Positions 60,612-64,000 of a DNA stretch of 64,000 bases are shown here, one piece after another. Positions within the stretch are counted from its first letter, which is position 1, and every line of letters starts with the position of its first letter. Location of the stretch: contig NC_084817.1 of assembly GCF_963583255.1 (NCBI RefSeq), positions 5,371,043 to 5,435,042 on the forward strand, written 5' to 3'. The stretch comes from Pyrus communis. Lineage: Eukaryota > Streptophyta > Magnoliopsida > Rosales > Rosaceae. The notes under the pieces were generated by a model. That model was given only the letters and a program-made list of their open reading frames with translations. It searched no databases and was not told where the DNA came from. The translations under genes and the position numbers were made by a program.

Positions 60612-61480
60612 AGGCAAGATGACCGTCCAGGGCCTAAAAAAATTGAGGCACCAAAATTTTGAGAGTGATATATTTATATATGTTTTTATAAGAGTATAAA
60701 TTTATAAAATTTGGTGGTTTTGTTGTTTAAAATGAATGAGGAGGTCTTAGGTTCAAAACACTATGTGTGCTTATTTACATTCTAACTTTTACAAAAAAAA
60801 TTTCATAATAGTATAAATTTATAAAATTTGGCTAAATAATTAAGAAGTTTAATTAGAAGCAATGGTTTTTGTTGTTTAAAATTAATGAGAGCTCCTAAGT
60901 TCGAAATGCTATGTGCATGTTTATTTTTTTCAATTTTTACAAATTTTTGTTTGGTTGTTAATTTATTTACCAGCTAGTAGCTATGTGGATTGCTATTTTT
61001 AAATATCCGTTCCAATTCAAGTCTAATCTTCAGCAAAGAGTAATGCGTAGACTAAATTTTTGACCAAATTTGCAAATAATATTACATGTCATCAAAAGGT
61101 TTAATTTAGTGTTCATTCATTACTTATACATATCCTTAAAGACTCAAAAACATTAATATTTTTTTAGTCTTATATTGACGAGGTTAGTAAATAAGAAAAA
61201 AAAAAAACTCACGATTTATACAAAAACATTTTAAAAGTTTCAGATGGAAAACAAAACTCATAATCTATCTGCTTGTAAGACCGAAGCTTTTTCGTTTCCT
61301 TCTCTTGATACAAAATAAATTAATTATTTTGTGTTTCTAAATTATTGAGTTTGAAGTGTTTTTCTAAATATAATTTAATCGATGTCTTACGTGAAAACAA
61401 ATATTTTTTTATATGAAATAATGGCATATATTTTTATTTCGCCCTGAACCTCAAAAATCTCTAGACCGACCCTGAAACTC
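60612..61480. mobile_element. Degenerate hAT-like TIR element
   Basis: Near 60625-60650, GTCCAGGGCCTAAAAAAATT and GAGGCACC resemble the inverse of the right side, GGGTCGGTCTAGAGATTTTT and GAGGTTCAGGGCG (61440-61480). Inside, two related segments (60710-60800 and 60855-60965) share TTTTTGTTGTTTAAAAT, an AGGTTC/AAGTTC motif and CTATGTG. Boundaries are approximate. Confidence 0.35.
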
Positions 61481-61530
61481 ATTGTATCACTTTTGTATAA
61501 CTCATTTTATCTTTGTAGTTCAACAATATT

Positions 61531-61638
61531 TTGGTTAATTCAGCATTTAGATGTATTTATTAGAATAACCAGTTTTGGTTAATTTTGGTTAATTCAGCAT
61601 TTAGATGTATTTATTAGAATAACCAGTTTTGGTTAATT
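61531..61638. repeat. 54-bp perfect tandem duplication
   Basis: Two adjacent units, each containing TTGGTTAATTCAGCATTTAG and TTAGAATAACCAGTTTTGG, start at 61531 and 61585. Confidence 0.9.
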
Positions 61639-63072
61639 CAACACTTAAAGGTTGTAATCATTATAAAATTCTCGTGCGTGTATTTGATGAATAAAATTGA
61701 GGGGTACAATTGGAAGTTTGTTGGGTAAAGAGACCATAAATGGTGGATGGAAAATTAAGTACAATGTAATACTGTATAATAAATGTTGGGTGAAAATAGA
61801 TGCATACTAAATGGGACAAGGATTGTTTCCATTTCTGGTGTTTATGTGGTCACGATTAAGTCACGTCAATATTTTATATTACTATTTATTTTTGTCTTAT
61901 TATCTCTATAAAAAAAACAATATAAAATGTTGATGTAGCTTAACCTTGACCACGCAAAACAGGAAAGCACGGGAGGACACCGGAAATAAAAGGGCATACA
62001 ATCATTGTCCTACTAAACGTGGGCAAGGAAAGACCATGCCCAAAGCTAATTTTTAATTTTGAAAAACGATATATAGCTTATAGCTTGCATTAAGAGAAGA
62101 AAAAGAGGAGTTGAGATCCTCTCTAGATCTCTTATGTCCAGAGCCGTTGGACACTAAAATTTCAACTGTAAAATTTAAATATTATAATCCTCATTAGCTT
62201 ATCTCACTAATCTATCTCATAGAAAATGAAGTCTTTAAACGGCCTAAATCTCTCTTGAACGACTTCAATTTATGAGTCCGACTACTCCAGACACAGAGAT
62301 TCAGAGATCCTCAATTTGAAAAAGAGCTACACCTATATACGTTGCAGCCTAGTAGAATAAAAACATCGCTAAGATTAATAATTTATATCCTGTGAAGAAT
62401 CATGTTCACTGATGCGTGTGAAGTTCACAATTCATCAATAGTTATAAATTAGAATCAACGTACTCAAACGTGAACAACTCTTCGTTATATCTTAAGTATA
62501 ATAAACTCAATTCAAGTGACTAAAATCACGGTTGTATCTTAGGAAAAATAGAGGTTTAACAAAACACTTTTGGTACTGTTCATGACTGAGGAAAACGGTT
62601 GAGAGAAAAAGGAAATAGCCAAGAAAATTGTTAAACAATTAAAGTAGCAATTAAAAGCCAAGGAAGTTGTCAGTGGACCACAATCATCCACGCGCTGGCG
62701 CATCACCATCACCATCCAATCCACCAATTTTGACCCCTCTCCAAACTCTCAACTTTAGCAGACGACATCGTTCTGGGCTTTTTAGAAACTCCCAGTTATT
62801 TACGCCTCTCTCTCTCTTCCCCAACCCAAATCTTCTGTCGCCTGCAAATCCAAATTGCATCGCTGAAATAACGAAATCTCTCCTCACCCAACTTCCCCTT
62901 TTACCCTCTTTGTCTATTTCTAATTTCTATTTGCTTCCACTGTCAATTTTTACTCAAATTAATTTCGGAATTAAATCAATTTTCGAGCTAGGGTTCTTTT
63001 TTTTATTTTTATTTTTTTGGAATAAAACAAGATTGGTTGCTAATTCATATATAAACTTGGGCTGATTAATTA
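61639..63072. other. Upstream of the syntaxin-like gene
   Basis: No other gene seen. From about 62690 the DNA becomes pyrimidine-rich and C-rich, with TCTCTCTCTCTTCC near 62807-62821. This looks like the 5' leader of the gene starting at 63073. Confidence 0.45.
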
Positions 63073-64000
63073 ATGGCGTCAAGTTTTGATCGATGGGAGA
63101 GAGATCCATTTTTTCCGGCGGCCGAAGAAGTTCAAGAATCCGCGGACAGGTAGCATTTCTCATTCTGTTATTTCTGGCGCTCCAATGCCAAATATGTTCA
63201 TCAATTTGTAGTTTTTTCCAATAAATTTGTAGCTTTAATCCGCGGACAGGTAGCATTTCTCATTCTGTTATTTCTGGCGCTCCAATGCCAAATATGTTCA
63301 TCAATTTGTAGTTTTTTCCAATAAATTTGTAGCTTTTCGAAGTTTTATTGCAATTTTGAATGGCATCTTTAATTTGATAGCTTCCAGCACATTTGAATCA
63401 AATCTCAGCTTTAGGCGACGTTCAGCAGAAACGAAATTTGGCCCCAATTAATTAAAATTCATGATTTACGATTTAATGTTCTATTTGTTTCCCTATACAA
63501 TCTGTTTATAAACCCATTGAGTAATCGGTGTTTATCCGTGACGTGTTTATATGAAAACCGGAAGTGGGGTTTTTGTCTGCACTTGTTCTTCAAATGCAAT
63601 GTGCATTGACTGCTAAGGATGATATATGGTTTTTGTTGTAAATTGTATGTTAATTTTGTTTTTTTATGTGGTTCTGAAGGATGGAATCTACATATCGAAC
63701 ATGGATCCACGCCAGGAAAGACGCTTCCAGTATGTGGGATTCCGAGGAACTTCGCAGGGATCTTTGTACAACTCTTGGAACTACCAAATGGCAGGTCCTC
63801 TGCCTTCTTTCACTCTTCAGCTATGGCTGTTGCCGTTTAGACAGACCAACATTAGGAATTGGTGTTATGCCCCGTATCAGTGTTGTGAATAGTTGATTGA
63901 ATTTTTTTGTGGCAATGCAGTTAGAGGAGTTTACACGAGCAGTCAGGTCAAGTTATGCAAGAAGCTCATGTGAAGACGCAAGAGAGAGGCACCGTGCATT
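63073..64000 (+). CDS. Syntaxin-6 N-domain t-SNARE-like protein (partial, 5' end)
   Basis: The first three exons are visible: 63073-63149, 63680-63794 and 63921 to the window edge. They encode MASSFDRWERDPFFPAAEEV, QESADRMESTYRTWIHARKD, SMWDSEELRRDLCTTLGTTK and WQLEEFTRAVRSSYARSS, then EDARERHRA. This is the syntaxin 6 N-terminal helical domain of plant SYP6-like or related t-SNARE family proteins, which act in membrane fusion at the trans-Golgi network or endosomes. The rest, including any SNARE motif and membrane anchor, lies beyond the window. Introns are GT-AG. A perfect 100-bp tandem duplication copies the end of exon 1 and its donor site into intron 1. Confidence 0.88.
63137..63336 (+). 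repeat. Perfect 100-bp tandem duplication spanning a 5' splice site
   Basis: Units 63137-63236 and 63237-63336 appear identical. Each starts AATCCGCGGACAGGTAGCAT, so exon 1's last 13 bases and the GT donor are repeated. Confidence 0.95.

Overview
The window is plant nuclear DNA. It is AT-rich, with long gene-poor intergenic tracts full of short terminal-inverted-repeat elements and SINEs. Its genes have GT-AG introns, CT-rich 5' leaders and TATA boxes, and they encode plant-only families (QWRF, LBD, class ZAT C2H2, SBT1 subtilases). The Cassandra-type TRIM elements carrying 5S rRNA sequence, together with the look of the SINEs, suggest a woody rosid, most likely Rosaceae (Malus/Pyrus-like). 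That assignment is inference.

Layout. 1-12 kb: one intronless C2H2 zinc-finger repressor gene (2127-2945, ZAT10/STZ type) among MITEs. 12-20 kb: a hAT-type element with a perfect 8-bp target duplication, a two-exon class II LBD gene (13909-14680), a Pack-MULE-like element with ~110-bp TIRs (15.2-16.8 kb), a SINE and a large TIR element. 20.9-25.4 kb: a six-exon QWRF/AUG8-family gene on the minus strand. 25.4-33.5 kb: no genes seen, but hairpin MITEs, a hAT element and a SINE. 33.5-34.9 kb: a three-exon minus-strand gene for a 119-residue secreted peptide precursor, with a Mutator-like MITE in intron 1. 36.5-37.8 kb: RPS29 (minus) with a U14 box C/D snoRNA in intron 2. 38.3 kb: a Cassandra LTR. 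40.1-41.3 kb: an ACBP3-like gene whose middle has expanded into four 162-bp repeats and whose acyl-CoA-binding domain is missing. 43.3 kb: a secreted glycine-rich protein. 49.5-58.9 kb: two tandem intronless SBT1 subtilases, the second broken by a 1-nt frameshift, separated by a ~450-bp direct-repeat pair and a three-LTR Cassandra array. 59.2-60.35 kb: an ankyrin/arginine N-methyltransferase 2-like gene. 63.07 kb to the end: the start of a syntaxin-6-N-domain SNARE-like gene whose first 5' splice site is duplicated by a perfect 100-bp tandem repeat.

The genes are independent units, as usual in plants, and there is no operon logic. The shared themes are local duplication (paralogous subtilases; many 27-162 bp tandem duplications in UTRs, introns, exons and transposons) and small mobile elements. 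The best leads are the U14 snoRNA hosted by RPS29, the peptide precursor, the ACBP3 derivative without its ACB domain, and the LTR-internal-LTR-internal-LTR Cassandra array. No coding transposase or polyprotein was recognised, and no tRNA gene was recognised.
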